Of a DNA stretch of 64,000 nucleotides, positions 61,984-64,000 are shown one piece after another (position 1 is the first letter of the stretch; every line of letters starts with the position of its first letter). The notes below the pieces were generated by a model. It did no database searches. It saw only the letters and a list, made by a program, of their open reading frames with translations, and was not told the origin of the DNA. The translations under genes and the position numbers were made by a program. This DNA is from Oxyruncus cristatus. Taxonomy: Eukaryota > Chordata > Aves > Passeriformes > Cotingidae. The stretch lies in assembly GCA_013399855.1 (NCBI GenBank), contig VXAY01003167.1, positions 124,001 to 188,000 on the forward strand, given 5' to 3'.

Positions 61984-64000
61984 GTAAGTTCAGTTTTTTA
62001 TGACAGCTTAAGAAAAGACCATTCTTGAATAGTATCGCACTCAACTTGGGAGAAGTATAAAAAGACAGAAATACTCATTTCAGGACATTGCAGTAATAAA
62101 ACTGAGACAGTCACAGTAAACTGCTTTTGATGTCCCAGTAAGAACCCCATCCATAAGCTTTTCTTTCTTTGCTATACATTGTTTTTGAACTCAGCTTAGG
62201 TGACTGTTTAACACTTAGGATAAAGTTCTGTAGGCATGTTGAAAGGCCTTGCTGAACCCTTTCCTGTAGCTTTGCAAAATCCTTTTCAGCCTAGCCTCTT
62301 GTTCATAATGGTTGGTGTCTTTTTTCTGTTCTCACACCCATTCATTCTGCTTAAATTGGGACAGTTAGTGATGACCACAATGAGCACCTTTCCCTTTCCA
62401 CACCACTTTAGAAGCTTTCTCCTCTTTTTTTTAACCTTTTCTTCCTACACAGTACACAATGTAACAATGCTTTAAAGGTGCTTGTGGCTTTGAACATCTC
62501 TGCAGTGATGTATAGAAACTAAGGTAAATTTTCTGCAGTGCTCTAAATATATTTTAGTAGCACTGTGACACCTGAATTTAGATCAAGTCTTTACTATGAT
62601 ACTAAAATTTTTATTTAGACTCCATAGCCCTGCATACCCTCTGAGCAATAGATGGGTATGTCCAAAATGTACAAATTCCTTCACTAGCATCCACCTCTAA
62701 GCTATAACTCTTTCCTTATATCGAGACATTTGATCTACTTCTCTATACTGTGGTAATCACCACTTAAAGCAAAATAAAACGAACAAAATATCTGATTGTG
62801 CATATGAATTTGCCATATTTGAAAGACCTTGTGTTTCACTGAATTTTGAAGCTTGGGAGGCTTAGGAAATAGGCTGGACAGGGCTAGAGGCTTTTTTCAT
62901 CTTTTTAGAGAAAACTTATTTACTCTGCTCTTTTCTGACTTAGTGATTAGAGCACTTGGCTTGAAGGAAGGAAAGAAACATGAATCTCTGCTGCAAGGAT
63001 TGTTTGGGCAATTTATTCAATTACTTTTCATAGCTGGTTTCAAGAAGAGCACATCACTTGTTGACTGTGTATGTCTTTTTAAACAAAACATGCAATATGT
63101 TTGAGTGTTTCTACAGTCCTGGTGTTTAGGGTGAAATAGAGAGGGAATGCCTTGGCTGAGAATCTGTCTTAAGATTGAGAGTTAAGTTGTCCTTATCCCC
63201 AGCAAGCTGATATGTGCTGAGTATGTTCATTCAGAAGCAGAGCATTAGGCATGGTAATGAGGGGACACTTATTCCATTTTACCTCCAGGGGTGTCTATGT
63301 GGGGATCCTGTTCTTGAGGACCTGTGTTGTTCTAGAGATTTTCTTATTTTTCAGCATTCAAGTCCAAAAGTAATGATTTTTGGAAGTTCTGAAGGCCCTC
63401 AGCAACCTGTGATTTTTTTAATGTATACTGTCAAAGCAAGCATGTTGATTTTCATTGGGGAGATCTCCAAATCACCCAGACAGATTCAAAAATTTTACTG
63501 AAAAATGGCTCCATTCTTTTCTGGTACACATAATCAGCACAAGGAAGGGGATAGAGGGCTACATTTGCTATGTAATTGTAGAGATCATTGCTGAAATGAC
63601 CCCTCAAAGCAGAAATGAAGGGTGAGTTGTTGGGGAGGAATGATTTAGGAATAGCATGTTCAACACCCCCTAATCTGATAGCTGTGTCATTTGCAATTAT
63701 AGTAATTACTAACACAAAGAAGCCTAAATGCTTTTTCCTCTTTTAGCCAACCACAGCTCCACAGAATTATTCTTTCACCATGATTTCAATTGACAGGCTG
63801 ATTGGTTTAAAAATAAGAATTGACCTGAAAGTCCCCTTACTGCTGGAATGCAACTAAACTGCAAGACTTGTTTCAATAAAGTATTTCCAAACTTGAGAGT
63901 ATGTACCAAAAAAAGATTTGTAACTGTAGTGTCATGCTAATATGTCAAGAGCACCTTGTATTACTGAAAAGATTATTGTATTAGGGTCTCTAAATTACAA
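61984..64000 (+). other. PIK3C2G intron, running off the right edge
   Basis: AT-rich sequence with no recognised repeat. Its only notable element is the candidate terminal exon at 63747-63900. Confidence 0.6.
63747..63900 (+). other. PIK3C2G: Candidate alternative last exon of PIK3C2G with poly(A) signal
   Basis: A good acceptor (tttttcctcttttag, ending 63746) is followed in the phase 2 frame by DQPQLHRIILSP and a TGA at 63781-63783. An AATAAA lies at 63875-63880 with GT/T-rich sequence after it. The twelve residues loosely follow the spacing of the start of the canonical next exon (L at position 5, three hydrophobics, S), so this could be a decayed or frameshifted canonical exon. It could also be a composite terminal exon yielding a protein of about 620 residues without helical and kinase domains, or chance. 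The end is approximate. Confidence 0.35.

Noticed and set aside
63783..63857. Alternative frame after the 63747 acceptor, ending at a TAA at 63855
   Set aside because: It is in the wrong phase for the PIK3C2G exon ending at 61983 and does not resemble the C2 domain.
1..64000. tRNA or rRNA genes, CRISPR arrays, bacterial-type operons
   Set aside because: None seen; the window is a vertebrate intronic landscape.

Overview
This window is vertebrate nuclear DNA, almost certainly from a bird. It is AT-rich and intron-dominated, with GT-AG exons scattered over 60 kb. At least ten pieces of CR1 LINE are present; several end in the ATTCTATG-type octamer repeats characteristic of avian CR1, and one avian ERV-type LTR is present. 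There is no prokaryotic signature. Two short runs of N (27589-27616 and 51188-51210) are assembly gaps.

One host gene runs the full length on the + strand: the 5' half of PIK3C2G, the gamma class II phosphoinositide 3-kinase. I assembled twelve coding exons (1683-2324, 5720-5802, 9874-10031, 13345-13456, 20259-20361, 28973-29028, 31314-31377, 36205-36327, 43080-43113, 51863-52058, 55785-55907, 61852-61983). Their splice phases all agree, and together they give an open frame of 608 codons plus two bases. They encode the family N-terminal region, the PI3K Ras-binding domain, a linker and the first part of the PI3K C2 domain. The helical, kinase, PX and last C2 domains must lie beyond the right edge. 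The start codon is well supported by a strong Kozak context and an in-frame upstream stop.

The large intron 20362-28972 is the most unusual stretch. It holds, antisense to PIK3C2G, a GC-rich open frame of about 195-213 codons (25629 to 24988) with an intact C3HC4 RING finger very like that of TOPORS, followed closely by its own AATAAA. About 1.2 kb to its right lies a decayed second copy of the RING with lost zinc ligands. Both copies sit beside the same unusual junction of a + strand CR1 3' end and a - strand CR1 reverse-transcriptase piece, which points to duplication of a composite repeat unit carrying a captured RING domain.

Other points are a possible early-terminating last exon with a polyadenylation signal at the right edge (63747-63900), a possible intronic polyadenylation site after the first coding exon, and two similar CR1 copies in opposite orientation flanking exons 11-12. 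Apart from these, the introns hold simple repeats, short palindromes and sequence I could not assign.
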